A stretch of DNA of 64,000 nucleotides from NCBI GenBank assembly GCA_964599635.1, contig CAZRGM010000013.1, forward strand, positions 1 through 64,000, written 5' to 3'. Both the position numbers and the translations under genes were made by a program. The stretch is from WJMT01 sp964599635 (GTDB lineage: Bacteria; Acidobacteriota; Aminicenantia; Aminicenantales; Aminicenantaceae). Of this stretch, positions 8,231 to 17,794 are shown piece by piece; the first letter of the stretch is position 1, and every line of letters starts with the position of its first letter. Below the pieces are notes generated by a model that was not told the origin of the DNA, searched no databases, and saw nothing but the letters and a program-made list of their open reading frames with translations.

Positions 8231-9174
8231 AATGTTTAGTCACGGGAGCGGCCGGTTTCATCGGATCACATCTCTGTGAAAGCCTTTTAAATTCCGGCTT
8301 TTCTGTCATAGGAATCGACTCGCTGACAGACTACTATTCTAAAGAGATTAAGAAAAATAATCTTGCCTTTCTATTAAAAAAACAGCAGTTCGAGTTTGTC
8401 AGGGGCGATATAAACCGCTTAGACCTGAAAAAATTTATAAAACAAAGTGATTATATATTCCACCTTGCTGCACAGGCTGGTGTCAGAACAAGCTGGGGAA
8501 ATAATTTTTCGAGCTATACGCAAAACAATATTGACTCCACCCAAAAAATCCTTGAAACCTGCAAAAAATACAAACCAAAAAAGTTCATATACGCCTCTTC
8601 CTCGTCTGTATACGGAAACACACCAGACCTGCCCATGAAAGAGACAAGCCGGCTGGTTCCTTATTCCCCATATGGAGTCACCAAACTGGCTGCAGAAAAT
8701 CTCTGCTCTCTTTATCATGAAAACTATGGACTCCCCGTTGTCTCTTTAAGATATTTTACTGTTTATGGGCCTAGACAGAGGCCTGACATGGCTTTTCATA
8801 AATTCTTAAAAGCCATTGGAGAGAACAAGCCCATAGAAATATACGGGACAGGAGATCAAACGAGGGACTTCACTTATGTCGATGACATCGTGAATGCCAA
8901 TATTTCAGCAGCAGAGAAAGGAAAACCAGGAGAAATCTATAATCTTGGAGGAGGAGATCCACAAAAATTGTCTGATATATTCCCTCTCCTCAACAAAATC
9001 TGCCGGAGAAAAGTTAAAATAAAAAAAACAGAGATGCAGAAAGGAGATGTCAGACATACCTATGCAAGTATTTTTAAAGCTCAAAAAGACCTTAGTTACC
9101 ATCCTCAGATGAAGCTTCAAGAAGGACTGGAGAGAGAATGGTCATGGATTAAAAATATATACTCTTTCAAATGA
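8227..9174 (+). CDS. NAD-dependent nucleotide-sugar epimerase/dehydratase (SDR)
   Basis: Extended short-chain dehydrogenase of 315 residues. The Rossmann NAD motif is TGAAGFIGSH, the active site is YGVTKLAAE (YxxxK) with an upstream SSSVYG serine. RYFTVYGPRQRPDMA and TRDFTYVDDIV are typical of UDP-glucose or UDP-glucuronate 4-epimerases. It probably supplies a sugar nucleotide for surface glycans. The exact substrate cannot be read from sequence. It overlaps rpe by four bases. Confidence 0.9.
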   Translation: MKCLVTGAAGFIGSHLCESLLNSGFSVIGIDSLTDYYSKEIKKNNLAFLLKKQQFEFVRGDINRLDLKKFIKQSDYIFHLAAQAGVRTSWGNNFSSYTQNNIDSTQKILETCKKYKPKKFIYASSSSVYGNTPDLPMKETSRLVPYSPYGVTKLAAENLCSLYHENYGLPVVSLRYFTVYGPRQRPDMAFHKFLKAIGENKPIEIYGTGDQTRDFTYVDDIVNANISAAEKGKPGEIYNLGGGDPQKLSDIFPLLNKICRRKVKIKKTEMQKGDVRHTYASIFKAQKDLSYHPQMKLQEGLEREWSWIKNIYSFK

Positions 9175-9198
9175 TAGACACTATAAAGGAAAAAAATT

Positions 9199-9990
9199 AT
9201 GAGAAGGAATAGCCTGATATTCATCATTATCATTTCGGTCATTATTGGATTCAACTGTAAAAGCAAGGAATTAGAGATCGATCCTGAAATTGCTTCAAAC
9301 GAACAGGCTCTTTTTGAGATGGGGCAGAAATCCATCAAAAAAAATCCTGAAAAAGGACGTCTCTATCTCAGACAGGTCATTGATTCCTTCCCCAAAAGTT
9401 TTTATGCGCAGAGAGCTATGCTGGCTATTGCTGATTCTTATTATGACAAAGGCGATGAAAGCAATATGATCATAGCCGCGTCAGAATATCGAGAATTTAT
9501 ATCTCGATTTCCTTATAGCCCTTCTGTTCCCTACGCTCAATACCGTATTTCCATGACTTATTACACCAAATCACTTAAACCTGGGAGAGATCAAACAAAA
9601 ACCAAAAATGCTCTGGCAGAATTCAAAAAATTAGTCACTAAATATCCGAATAGCGAAGAAGCTGAACAATCCTATGAGAAAATACGAAAATGCGAAGAAA
9701 AACTGGCAAAGCATTCTTTCATCATCGCAAAACATTACTATAAGGTCAAAGCATACAATGCCTCTATAGACCGTCTACAGGAAATTCTCACTCAATATCC
9801 TGATTTTTCAGAAATGGATAAACTCTATTTTTATTTAGCTGATTCCTTTTACCAAAGTAAACGAGAAGAAGAAGCCCTCCCCTACTTTAGAAAACTGATA
9901 TCAGACTACCCGGACAGCAAATTCATAAAAAAAGCAATAAAAAGGATAGAGGAATATGAAGAAAAACAGGAAGCCATCAAAAAAAGCTAA
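9199..9990 (+). CDS. bamD: Outer-membrane assembly lipoprotein BamD
   Basis: 263-residue lipoprotein with TPR repeats. BamD is the essential TPR partner of BamA, which folds beta-barrels into the outer membrane. A signal segment (SLIFIIIISVIIGFNC) puts the lipid-modified cysteine at C20; the bases of the lipobox (GFNC) are unusual. Helical TPR pairs follow (RLYLRQVIDSFPKSFYAQRA, YREFISRFPYSPSVPYAQYR). SD AAAGGA precedes the ATG. Only 24 bp separates it from the epimerase, so it may be cotranscribed. Confidence 0.88.
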   Translation: MRRNSLIFIIIISVIIGFNCKSKELEIDPEIASNEQALFEMGQKSIKKNPEKGRLYLRQVIDSFPKSFYAQRAMLAIADSYYDKGDESNMIIAASEYREFISRFPYSPSVPYAQYRISMTYYTKSLKPGRDQTKTKNALAEFKKLVTKYPNSEEAEQSYEKIRKCEEKLAKHSFIIAKHYYKVKAYNASIDRLQEILTQYPDFSEMDKLYFYLADSFYQSKREEEALPYFRKLISDYPDSKFIKKAIKRIEEYEEKQEAIKKS

Positions 9991-10057
9991 CATAAAATAA
10001 ACACGAATGAAAAAATCAAAGAAACTTATTTTATTCTCAAGCATAAAACAAGGTATT

Positions 10058-10123
10058 TTAAGTTATTCATCGGCTTTGTTGAATGGGACATATCAGACTT
10101 TTTTCTTGAAGAGTCCAGGTTAA
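10058..10123. repeat. Family A element, decayed remnant
   Basis: Left-like AAGTTATTCATCGGC and right end TTTTTTCTTGAAGAGTCCAGG resemble family A ends (compare 128-150), but most of the interior is missing. It lies in the leader of the next gene. Confidence 0.5.
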
Positions 10124-10142
10124 TTTATTTGGAGGTACCAAC

Positions 10143-10922
10143 ATGGTAAAAAAAACTTTCCTGCCGGTTATAAGCATCATTTTAATGATCACACCCCTTT
10201 TTTCCGCACAGCCTTTTTACAAACAAGGGTTTTCAACTCAACAGATAAGGTTAGGATTCGATGTCGCTTTCTTCGAACGCACCATTACATGGGGTGAAGA
10301 TCAAAACGAGACATCCTCCATGAAAAACTTAATGTTTCTATTAAAACCGGGTTACGAACTGATGGAGGGAACAAGGATAAGCGCCGTTTTAGGATATTCT
10401 CTCTCTAATTTTGATGAGATGATTTTTCGGAAGCTCCCTTTCTCCTTAGAGCTCAATACCGGAAATATAGACGGAGTCGTTTTAGGTGGAGAAGCTGAGG
10501 TCCGGATCGGAAATTTCTCTCGTTTCACCCTCAGTGCAACAGGACAGTTTATTTATTATTTAGGCTTTAAAGAAGATTGGGAAATACCCGGGCTCAATGT
10601 TGAGGGTACAGCAACTGGGAATCCTTCCTGGGCTCAATTAACAGCAGGACCGAATTTCTCATTTCATGTCAATGATTATCTCAGGCCTTATTTAGCTGTC
10701 TATTATGATATATTATGGGGAAAATTTAAAATGAATCAGAAAATTGAAGAACTTTCAGGAGAACAAGAGATGAAAATAGAGTCAAAAAGCAATCTCAATC
10801 TTTCAATCGGAACTTTGTATGAGATTATAGATCGAGTTGATCTAAAAGCTGAAGCCACACTCCTTCCCTTAGAAGAGCAAATTGGCTTAAAGTTACTCAT
10901 AGGGGTTATGGTCTCATTCTAA
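10143..10922 (+). CDS. Predicted outer-membrane beta-barrel protein, unknown function
   Basis: 259 residues. The signal peptide is clear (VKKTFLPVISIILMITPLFSAQ). The rest alternates hydrophobic and polar residues in short strands and ends in KLLIGVMVSF, a C-terminal phenylalanine typical of barrels recognised by BamA. No catalytic motif is visible. It has a strong SD (GGAGG) and lies 18 bp before the subtilase with the same orientation, so both are likely to act outside the cytoplasm from one transcript. Confidence 0.7.
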   Translation: MVKKTFLPVISIILMITPLFSAQPFYKQGFSTQQIRLGFDVAFFERTITWGEDQNETSSMKNLMFLLKPGYELMEGTRISAVLGYSLSNFDEMIFRKLPFSLELNTGNIDGVVLGGEAEVRIGNFSRFTLSATGQFIYYLGFKEDWEIPGLNVEGTATGNPSWAQLTAGPNFSFHVNDYLRPYLAVYYDILWGKFKMNQKIEELSGEQEMKIESKSNLNLSIGTLYEIIDRVDLKAEATLLPLEEQIGLKLLIGVMVSF

Positions 10923-10940
10923 CCAATTGAGGAGGTCATT

Positions 10941-12341
10941 ATGAAAAAAATAAAAATACTCAGTCACTGTTTTTTGGTATTATTTATATTCAGTACCGCG
11001 AATCTATCAGCCCTTCAAAATCATAAACAAAAATCAGTTTTAGATTTTCAGAAAAATCTAAGACTCTCTCAAACGATAAGACAAAAATCACCTCCTTCTC
11101 GATCCAAAATTTTCTATTCCAGGAACCACATTCTAGTTAAATTTAAATCTCTGATTCCAGATGAATACGTCAAGGCAACAATCCATTCCTTTCAGGTTAA
11201 AAAGTATGAAGTGATTCCAAGAATCAATGTGTTTAAGATACAAATCCCTGAATTTTCAAGTGCCCAGGAAATGCTGTATCTGATGAAACAGCATCAATAT
11301 GTGGAATATGCCGAACCTGACTTCATCGCCTATAAAGCGGTCACTCCAAATGATAATTTCTTTAACTATCAATATGCGCTTTTTAACTCTGGACAGTACA
11401 TCGGCCCTCCAGGAAGTCCCCAGGGTCAATCCAGTGCAGATATTAAAGCGACATCAGCTTGGGAAGAGACTAAAGGGACTGAAGAGACTGTGATCGCTAT
11501 TGTTGATACTGGGATTGATCTCTATCATCCTGACCTTCAAAACAAAATCGAATCCAGTGGACGTGATTTTGTGAATAACGATTTCGAAGCAAACGATGAC
11601 GAAGGACATGGAACTTTTGTAGCCGGAATTGCGGCTGCTGAAACAAATAACAGTGAAGGGATCGCCGGAGTGGCTTGGAACTGCAAACTGCTTCCCGTAA
11701 AAGTCCTGGATGATATTGGAGAGGGCTATTACAGCTGGATCATTGAAGGAATCATTTGGGCTGTAGATCAAGAAGCAGCGGTCATAAACCTGAGCCTTGG
11801 AGGAGACGCAGATTCTTCTTCTCTTGAAAATGCGGTTCAGTATGCTCATCAAAACGATGTAGTGGTCGCTGCTGCTGCTGGAAATGAAGAAAGTTCAGTG
11901 CTTTATCCCGCAGCTTATACAGACACCTGCTTAGCTGTTGCGGCCACGGACTACAATGATCAAAGGATGACCTGGTCTAACTATGGAGCTGAAATAGACA
12001 TCGCTGCTCCCGGCAGACGGATCATAAGCACAGTCCCGACCTGGTACTTTCCCCCAGGTTCTTTCCCGTATGGATTTGCCGACGGAACTTCACTTTCTAC
12101 TTCTTTTGTCTCTGGCCTGGCTGCCCTAATCATCAGTATAAAACCTTGGATGAGTGCCGATGAAGTCATGGGTGTGATCAAATACTCGGCTGATGATGTT
12201 AACGAAGAAAACAATCCAGGAAAAGATATTTATATTGGATACGGGCGTATCAACATGGAAAATGCCCTGGTCCCCTTAATCATAGAACAAAAACAAATGA
12301 ATAAAAAGTCGGGAGTCGGAATTATAAAAATACGGCATTGA
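10941..12341 (+). CDS. Secreted subtilisin-like serine peptidase (S8 family)
   Basis: 466 residues with signal peptide (KILSHCFLVLFIFSTANLSA), an I9-type propeptide (about 60-130), and an S8 catalytic domain. The catalytic triad is D189 in IVDTGIDLYHPDL, H223 in DEGHGTFVAGI and S384 in DGTSLSTSFVSG; the oxyanion asparagine lies in AAGNEESS. Such proteases feed amino-acid-fermenting bacteria or mature envelope proteins. SD GGAGG is six bases from the ATG. There is no C-terminal anchor or sorting domain. Confidence 0.95.
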   Translation: MKKIKILSHCFLVLFIFSTANLSALQNHKQKSVLDFQKNLRLSQTIRQKSPPSRSKIFYSRNHILVKFKSLIPDEYVKATIHSFQVKKYEVIPRINVFKIQIPEFSSAQEMLYLMKQHQYVEYAEPDFIAYKAVTPNDNFFNYQYALFNSGQYIGPPGSPQGQSSADIKATSAWEETKGTEETVIAIVDTGIDLYHPDLQNKIESSGRDFVNNDFEANDDEGHGTFVAGIAAAETNNSEGIAGVAWNCKLLPVKVLDDIGEGYYSWIIEGIIWAVDQEAAVINLSLGGDADSSSLENAVQYAHQNDVVVAAAAGNEESSVLYPAAYTDTCLAVAATDYNDQRMTWSNYGAEIDIAAPGRRIISTVPTWYFPPGSFPYGFADGTSLSTSFVSGLAALIISIKPWMSADEVMGVIKYSADDVNEENNPGKDIYIGYGRINMENALVPLIIEQKQMNKKSGVGIIKIRH

Positions 12342-12385
12342 GTTATAATTATAATGCCTATGTTTTGAATATTTTAACAGCATAA

Positions 12386-14065
12386 ATGATAAAATCTCTT
12401 CGAATTAAAAATTTAGCCACGATCGAAAACCTTGAAATTGAACTTAAAGACGGCTTTTCCATACTTACAGGAGAAACAGGAGCCGGGAAATCAATCATTA
12501 TCGACAGCATCCGTCTGATACTAGGAGAAAAAGCATCTGTAGATATCATCCGAACAGGTAAAAACGAAACTTCTATTGAAACAATCTTTAAGGTTTCTCA
12601 AGGGTTCAGTAGTTTGAAAGATATTGAATGGGATAAAAGCAGAGAGATCTTCCTGCAGAGAAAAATTTTCAAGGAAGGAACAGGAAAAGGTTATATAAAC
12701 GGCATCTTGGTCCCTATCAGAAAATTCAAACAGATCAAAGAGAACACGGTGGATATTCTTGGCCAGAATGACCATGTATTTCTTCGAAACAATGAATATC
12801 AATTGAACTATCTTGACTATTATTCTGAAACACTACCCTTGAGAAAAAAAGTGAATCAATTGGCTCGTCATATCAAAAAATCACAAATAGAAATCAATGA
12901 AATCGAAGAGAAAAAGAAGCAGAGAGAACAAAAAATGGACTACCTTGAATACCAGATCAATGAAATCGAAAAATCCCACTTACAGCTCGGTGAAGAAGAA
13001 GAGCTCCGAGGAGAAAGAGACCTTATCAAGAATGCTGAAAAAATAAGTTCCTGTATTGAAAATGCTCTCTATATTACCTATGAAAAAGAAGATTCTCTTT
13101 CTGGGTTACTTTCAAGTCTGGAAAAGGACGTAAAAATTCTCACAGATTTTCATCCGGACTTTCAACCCATAAGTGAAAATATAAACCAGTTTTCGATCTC
13201 CATGAAAGAATTTACTGATGATTTATTGAAATTTAAAGAGAATTATACAGGCGCTTCTGAAAAGCTTGAAAAAATTGAAGAGAGGCTCAGTCAGATTGAA
13301 AATCTCAAAAGGAAATACGGAAAAACAACAAAAGATATATTGGACACCCTTAAAAAAGCCAAAGAAGAACGGTCGGAACTCACTTCATCTCATGAAAAGA
13401 TTTCTCAACTCAGTGAACAGCTTAAAACAGATTATGAAGATTTTCAAAAACTATCAAATCAACTCTCAGAATTGAGAAGAAAAGGAGCCAAAAAACTTGA
13501 AAAACAGATCGAAGAAGATATTAAATCTTTGGGAATGGAAAAAGCACAATTTAAAATAAAATTTATTTCCCATCCCCCGTCATTCGAAAACCTGGAAAAT
13601 CGGAAAGACCTTGGTTCAGAAGAAATTGAATTCATGCTCAGTCCAAATCCTGGAGAAAAACCCAGACCCCTGAGAAAAATAGCATCAGGAGGAGAATTAT
13701 CCCGCATTATGCTGGTTCTCAAGACTATAAGTAAAGATCCAGAACAATTCAAAACACTCATATTTGACGAAATTGACTCGGGAATTGGTGGAAAAACAGC
13801 AGAACTTGTCGGTCAAAAATTAAGCGGCTTAGCCTCACAGAATCAAGTGATCTGCATCACACACCTCCCCCAGATAGCTTCCTTTGCTGCTCACCACTAC
13901 AAAATAGAAAAGGAAGTCACGAAAAATAGAACCTATACAAAAATAAAGAAACTTAATAAACAAGAGAGGGTCGAAGAAATCGCCCGCCTTTTAGCTGGCT
14001 CTCATATTACTGAAGCCTCTCTACAAAACGCTAGAGAAATGCTTGAAAAAAACCTTTCCCAATAA
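12386..14065 (+). CDS. recN: DNA repair ATPase RecN
   Basis: 559-residue SMC-like protein for double-strand-break repair. Walker A is GETGAGKS near residue 30. A coiled-coil arm fills roughly residues 150-370, rich in E, K and Q. The ABC signature is SGGELSRIM and Walker B is TLIFDEIDSGIGG. Length is normal for RecN. The start has no Shine-Dalgarno. Only 44 bp lie between it and the subtilase; two overlapping TATAAT strings occur there (12344-12355), but without a matching -35. Confidence 0.96.
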   Translation: MIKSLRIKNLATIENLEIELKDGFSILTGETGAGKSIIIDSIRLILGEKASVDIIRTGKNETSIETIFKVSQGFSSLKDIEWDKSREIFLQRKIFKEGTGKGYINGILVPIRKFKQIKENTVDILGQNDHVFLRNNEYQLNYLDYYSETLPLRKKVNQLARHIKKSQIEINEIEEKKKQREQKMDYLEYQINEIEKSHLQLGEEEELRGERDLIKNAEKISSCIENALYITYEKEDSLSGLLSSLEKDVKILTDFHPDFQPISENINQFSISMKEFTDDLLKFKENYTGASEKLEKIEERLSQIENLKRKYGKTTKDILDTLKKAKEERSELTSSHEKISQLSEQLKTDYEDFQKLSNQLSELRRKGAKKLEKQIEEDIKSLGMEKAQFKIKFISHPPSFENLENRKDLGSEEIEFMLSPNPGEKPRPLRKIASGGELSRIMLVLKTISKDPEQFKTLIFDEIDSGIGGKTAELVGQKLSGLASQNQVICITHLPQIASFAAHHYKIEKEVTKNRTYTKIKKLNKQERVEEIARLLAGSHITEASLQNAREMLEKNLSQ

Positions 14066-14075
14066 AGTCAACTCT

Positions 14076-14104
14076 TTTCAATCCCAAACAACAAAAGCTA
14101 TAAT
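14076..14104 (+). promoter_or_regulatory. Possible near-leaderless promoter of miaB
   Basis: TTTCAA at 14076-14081, 17 bp spacer, consensus TATAAT at 14099-14104. The miaB ATG lies only nine bases after the -10 box, so the expected transcript start is about three bases before it and there is no room for a Shine-Dalgarno. Confidence 0.5.
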
Positions 14105-14113
14105 AAAACGAAC

Positions 14114-15448
14114 ATGAGACACATTCAAAAACTCAAAAACAAAAAATTCACTATAAAAACTTTTGGCTGTCAAATGAATGAAAACGAGTCTGAGCAGATG
14201 GCTGGAATACTTGAATCTCATGGAGCCCAACCATGCGAAAAGCCAGAAAACAGTGATATCATCATCATCAATACCTGTGCCGTCCGGGAAAAACCTGTTG
14301 AAAAGCTTTTCTCCCTCTTGGGACGGATGAAAAATATTAAACAAAAAAATAATGCCCAAATAGGAGTTGCCGGATGTGTTGCCCAACTTTTCAAAAACGA
14401 ATTTTTACAAAAAAATAGAGCTGTGGATTTTGTTATAGGCCCGGACAATTTATGGAAAATCCCTGAAGTCATAGACTCTTTATCAGATAGAGACAGCCCT
14501 ATTATTCAGACTTCCAGAAATAGAAACTGGCGAGAAATCCAGTCTATATCCAGAAAAAACCATATAAGTGCTTATGTGCCTATCATGAAAGGATGTGACA
14601 ATTTTTGCACTTTCTGCATTGTACCTTTTGCCAAAGGACGAGAAAAATACAGACCGCTTGAAAATATAAAAAAAGAAATAAGGGGCCTCGTTGAAAAAAG
14701 GTATAAAGAAATTCAGCTCCTTGGGCAAAACGTCAATTCCTATAAAGACCCAAATACAGGGAAAGATTTTGCTGACCTTCTCAAAGAAGTCAATCAAATC
14801 AACGGAACTGAATGGGTTCGTTTTATCACTTCAAATCCAAAAAATTTTACCCAAAAGATAATTCATACCATGGCAGAATTGGATAAAGTGTGTCATCAAC
14901 TTCATCTTCCTGTTCAATCAGGTTCGGATTCCATTCTTAAAACCATGAGAAGAGGATACACCAGAGAGGAATATCTCGAAAAAATAAAACTCCTCAAAAA
15001 ACTAATGCCGGACATCAGTTTAAGTACGGATATCATTGTAGGCTTCCCAGGAGAAACAGAAAAAGATTTCCAAAACACCATTGAACTCTTAAAAAGAGTA
15101 CGCTTCACTAATATTTTTTCCTTTCATTATTCTAAAAGGCCTTATACAGCTGCCTCAAAATACGAAGACAGCGTCCCCATTGAAATTAAAAAGGAGAGAT
15201 TGATAAAACTTCAAGAAACTCAAAAAAGCATTCAACTCAAATTTAATCAATCTCTGATAGGGAAAAAGATGAAAGTCTTATGTATGGGAAAAAGCAAAAA
15301 AGATCCTAACTCTTATAGCGGAAGAAATGAAGCTTATCAGGTCGTAAACTTTCAATCCGAGACCGATGTGATCGGAAACTATGTGACTGTTGAAATAACA
15401 GATTATGGGCCCTACAGTCTCAGAGGAAAAATCTGTCCGAATCCTTAA
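14114..15448 (+). CDS. miaB: tRNA-2-methylthio-N6-dimethylallyladenosine synthase MiaB
   Basis: Radical SAM methylthiotransferase that modifies A37 of tRNAs reading UNN codons. 444 residues, normal. The N-terminal UPF0004 domain has C19 in TFGCQMNENES and further cysteines in NTCAVREKP and GVAGCVAQ for the auxiliary cluster. The radical SAM motif is C161-C165-C168 (GCDNFCTFCIVPFAKGRE). A C-terminal TRAM domain ends at the stop. MiaB is favoured over MtaB or RimO because of QMNENES and CIVPFAKGREKYR. It has no Shine-Dalgarno. Confidence 0.96.
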   Translation: MRHIQKLKNKKFTIKTFGCQMNENESEQMAGILESHGAQPCEKPENSDIIIINTCAVREKPVEKLFSLLGRMKNIKQKNNAQIGVAGCVAQLFKNEFLQKNRAVDFVIGPDNLWKIPEVIDSLSDRDSPIIQTSRNRNWREIQSISRKNHISAYVPIMKGCDNFCTFCIVPFAKGREKYRPLENIKKEIRGLVEKRYKEIQLLGQNVNSYKDPNTGKDFADLLKEVNQINGTEWVRFITSNPKNFTQKIIHTMAELDKVCHQLHLPVQSGSDSILKTMRRGYTREEYLEKIKLLKKLMPDISLSTDIIVGFPGETEKDFQNTIELLKRVRFTNIFSFHYSKRPYTAASKYEDSVPIEIKKERLIKLQETQKSIQLKFNQSLIGKKMKVLCMGKSKKDPNSYSGRNEAYQVVNFQSETDVIGNYVTVEITDYGPYSLRGKICPNP

Positions 15449-15472
15449 TAAAAGTCATCCCCAGATTTTTAT

Positions 15473-15501
15473 TTGAAAATAAGGATGAATTATGCTATAT
15501 G
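15473..15501 (+). promoter_or_regulatory. Predicted promoter of hppA
   Basis: TTGAAA at 15473-15478, 17 bp spacer, TATATG at 15496-15501. It lies 44 bp before the SD-led ATG at 15545. Confidence 0.5.
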
Positions 15502-15544
15502 CAATAGGTCATATAAAAAATCTATTGTTGAAAGAGGTCATTCT

Positions 15545-17509
15545 ATGTTCCTAATACATCTTACTCCCTACGCCTTTACCTTAGGTCTTATTTCATTACT
15601 TTTTGCCTTGGGTTTATATTTTCTTCTCAAAAAACTCCCCCAGGGATCAGAACTCATGAAAGAAATCGCAGAATCCATCCATTCTGGGGCTATGACTTTT
15701 ATTAAAAGAGAATATACCTACATTTCAATTTTTGTCTCAGCCGTATTCATCCTGCTCTGGCAGCTGTTCAATTTATATACAGGACTATCCTTTATAACTG
15801 GAGCTTTTTGTTCCATGCTGGCAGGATTTATTGGCATGAAAGCTTCGACCCGTTCCTCAGTCAGAGCCACCCAAGGAGCCATACAAGGAGGAATGTCAAA
15901 AGCCTTATCAGTTGCATTCCAGGGTGGATCAGTCATGGGAATCTCTGTCGCTGCATTGGGACTGACTGGTATTGGACTGATTTATTTTTTCACAAAAGAT
16001 CCTCTGATTATCAATGGATTTGCTATGGGCGCCAGTTCTGTGGCTTTATTTGCCCGTGTCGGTGGAGGAATATTTACCAAAAGCGCTGACGTAGGAGCTG
16101 ATCTGGTGGGAAAAGTTGAAGCACACATTCCAGAAGATGACCCCAGAAACCCGGGAGTCATTGCTGATAATGTGGGGGATAACGTAGGGGATACAGCCGG
16201 AATGGGAGCTGATCTCTTTGAATCCTACGCCGGTTCTGTCATTGCCTCCATTGCCATAGGCGCCACAATGACCCCGGTTATCAATTATATCTCTCTTCCC
16301 ATAATACTCATTGCCATTGGTCTCATAAGCTCCTGGATTGGAGTTTTATCTATAAGTATCTTAAAAAATTTCAATCCTCAATCCGCCCTAAGAAATTCCA
16401 CATATATCAGTGCTCTCATATTCCTCATGGGAGCCTTCCTATCCGTTAAATTAATCTTATCTGATTTAAATGTCTTCTGGGCTGTTCTATGCGGGATGGC
16501 CAGCGGCATCCTTATCGGCTTGGAGAGCGAATACTTTACAGCGGGTCCTCCTATCCGATCCATTGCTAAGGCCGCACAGACAGGAAGTGCAACCGTTGTG
16601 ATTACGGGTCTGGCCATCGGTTTTCAAAGTGTTATCCTCCCTCTTCTGACCATTGCTCTCACTATTTTTATTTCATATAGCCTGGCCGGCCTTTATGGGA
16701 TTGCCATATCCGCAGTCGGGATGCTGGCAACCATCGGAATCGTTATGTCTACTGACTCTTACGGTCCTATCGCAGATAACGCGGGGGGTATAAGTGAAAT
16801 GTCAAATGCAGGGGAATCCATAAGAAAAATCACTGACAAACTGGACGCCTGTGGGAATACAACCGCCGCTATTGGAAAAGGTTTTGCTATCGGTTCAGCT
16901 GCGCTGACCGCTTTGGCCTTATTTTCTGCTTACCAAAAAACAATTGGTCTTGATGTTATCAGTTTAACAAACGTCAAAACAGTCATTGGTCTGCTGCTGG
17001 GAGCTTTGATGCCGTTTATCATAGCTTCCTTAACACTCAAAGCTGTGGGACGAGCCGCAAATAAAATGGTTTTGGAAATAAGAGATCAGTTTCAGCGAAT
17101 TAAAGGACTCCTGGAAGGAAAAGCAAAGCCAGACTCAGACCGATGTGTGGATATCGTCACAAAAAGTGCTCTTATAGAAATGATTTTCCCAGGAATCTTG
17201 GCCATTATTTCTCCCCTGGCTGTTGGTTTTTTTATTGGGGCCGAATCTTTAGGCGGGTTTCTTGCAGGGGCCACAGCAACCGGTGTTCTTCTAGGTATTT
17301 TTATGGCAAACTCAGGAGCCTCCTGGGATAACGCAAAAAAATGGATCGAGGATGGCCATTTAGGAGGCAAAGGAACTGAAGTTCATGCCGCATCCATTAT
17401 AGGCGATACAATTGGAGATCCCCTCAAAGACACATCGGGTCCCTCTATGAACATTCTTATTAAGCTTATGGCCGTTGTCAGTTTGGTCTTTGCTCCGCTC
17501 ATCATGTAA
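15545..17509 (+). CDS. hppA: Membrane-bound ion-pumping pyrophosphatase, K+-dependent type
   Basis: Integral membrane enzyme that couples pyrophosphate hydrolysis to H+ or Na+ export. 654 residues with about 15-16 hydrophobic spans. Signature loops: GGGIFTKSADVGADLVGKVE, DDPRNPGVIADNVGDNVGD and GDTIGDPLKDTSGPS. The K+-site motif reads GNTTAAIGKG: alanine where K+-independent enzymes carry lysine, so the K+-dependent class, which includes Na+ pumps. ATG at 15545 is chosen because GAGGT precedes it; a TTG at 15473 in the same frame falls in the promoter -35 box. Saves energy in low-ATP metabolism. Confidence 0.95.
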   Translation: MFLIHLTPYAFTLGLISLLFALGLYFLLKKLPQGSELMKEIAESIHSGAMTFIKREYTYISIFVSAVFILLWQLFNLYTGLSFITGAFCSMLAGFIGMKASTRSSVRATQGAIQGGMSKALSVAFQGGSVMGISVAALGLTGIGLIYFFTKDPLIINGFAMGASSVALFARVGGGIFTKSADVGADLVGKVEAHIPEDDPRNPGVIADNVGDNVGDTAGMGADLFESYAGSVIASIAIGATMTPVINYISLPIILIAIGLISSWIGVLSISILKNFNPQSALRNSTYISALIFLMGAFLSVKLILSDLNVFWAVLCGMASGILIGLESEYFTAGPPIRSIAKAAQTGSATVVITGLAIGFQSVILPLLTIALTIFISYSLAGLYGIAISAVGMLATIGIVMSTDSYGPIADNAGGISEMSNAGESIRKITDKLDACGNTTAAIGKGFAIGSAALTALALFSAYQKTIGLDVISLTNVKTVIGLLLGALMPFIIASLTLKAVGRAANKMVLEIRDQFQRIKGLLEGKAKPDSDRCVDIVTKSALIEMIFPGILAIISPLAVGFFIGAESLGGFLAGATATGVLLGIFMANSGASWDNAKKWIEDGHLGGKGTEVHAASIIGDTIGDPLKDTSGPSMNILIKLMAVVSLVFAPLIM

Positions 17510-17523
17510 TTTCTGGTTAATTC

Positions 17524-17586
17524 ATGTCCTCAGAAGGCACAACCTTCAATATCGCTTCAGCCAACCATGAGTTTTGTAAGGCTTTG
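17524..17586 (-). repeat. Family C element, partial copy 2
   Basis: The stretch CTCAGAAGGCACAACCTTCA and ATCGCTTCAGCCAACC matches one end of family C (reverse complement of 61871-61918). Only about 60 bp of that end is present. Its last 28 bases (17559-17586) are repeated at 17795-17822 beyond the family B element. Confidence 0.65.
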
Positions 17587-17635
17587 CGTTGTCAATTTAT
17601 AGAATATCTAATCACGATTCAAGATTGCTTCAGAG

Positions 17636-17771
17636 AGAAAGGGCAAGGGATGAGGAATCCCCTGTGAGGGCTGAGCGGGCAGGGTTTCTCTTTAGAGGAG
17701 AGCGAAGCCCGAGCGGGAGTGAGATTCCTCGCGGGGGAATCGAACGGGTTACAAATCCCTTGCCTTTCCCT
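17636..17771. repeat. Family B palindrome-ended element, copy 2
   Basis: Second copy of the element at 3229-3370, with inverted ends GGGCAAGGGAT and ATCCCTTGCCTTTCCC and the same internal hairpin CCTCTTTAGAGG variant. The minus strand contains CCCGTTCGATTCCCC, which looks like a tRNA T-arm but has no other tRNA part around it. Frames through both copies translate alike (PFDSPARNLTPAR on the minus strand) only because the DNA is conserved. Confidence 0.75.
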
Positions 17772-17794
17772 TACAAAAGGTTTTAACGAGCACA

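Noticed and set aside
17730..17750. tRNA T-arm-like CCCGTTCGATTCCCC on the minus strand
   Set aside because: No acceptor stem, D-arm or anticodon arm at the right distances; it is part of the family B palindrome.
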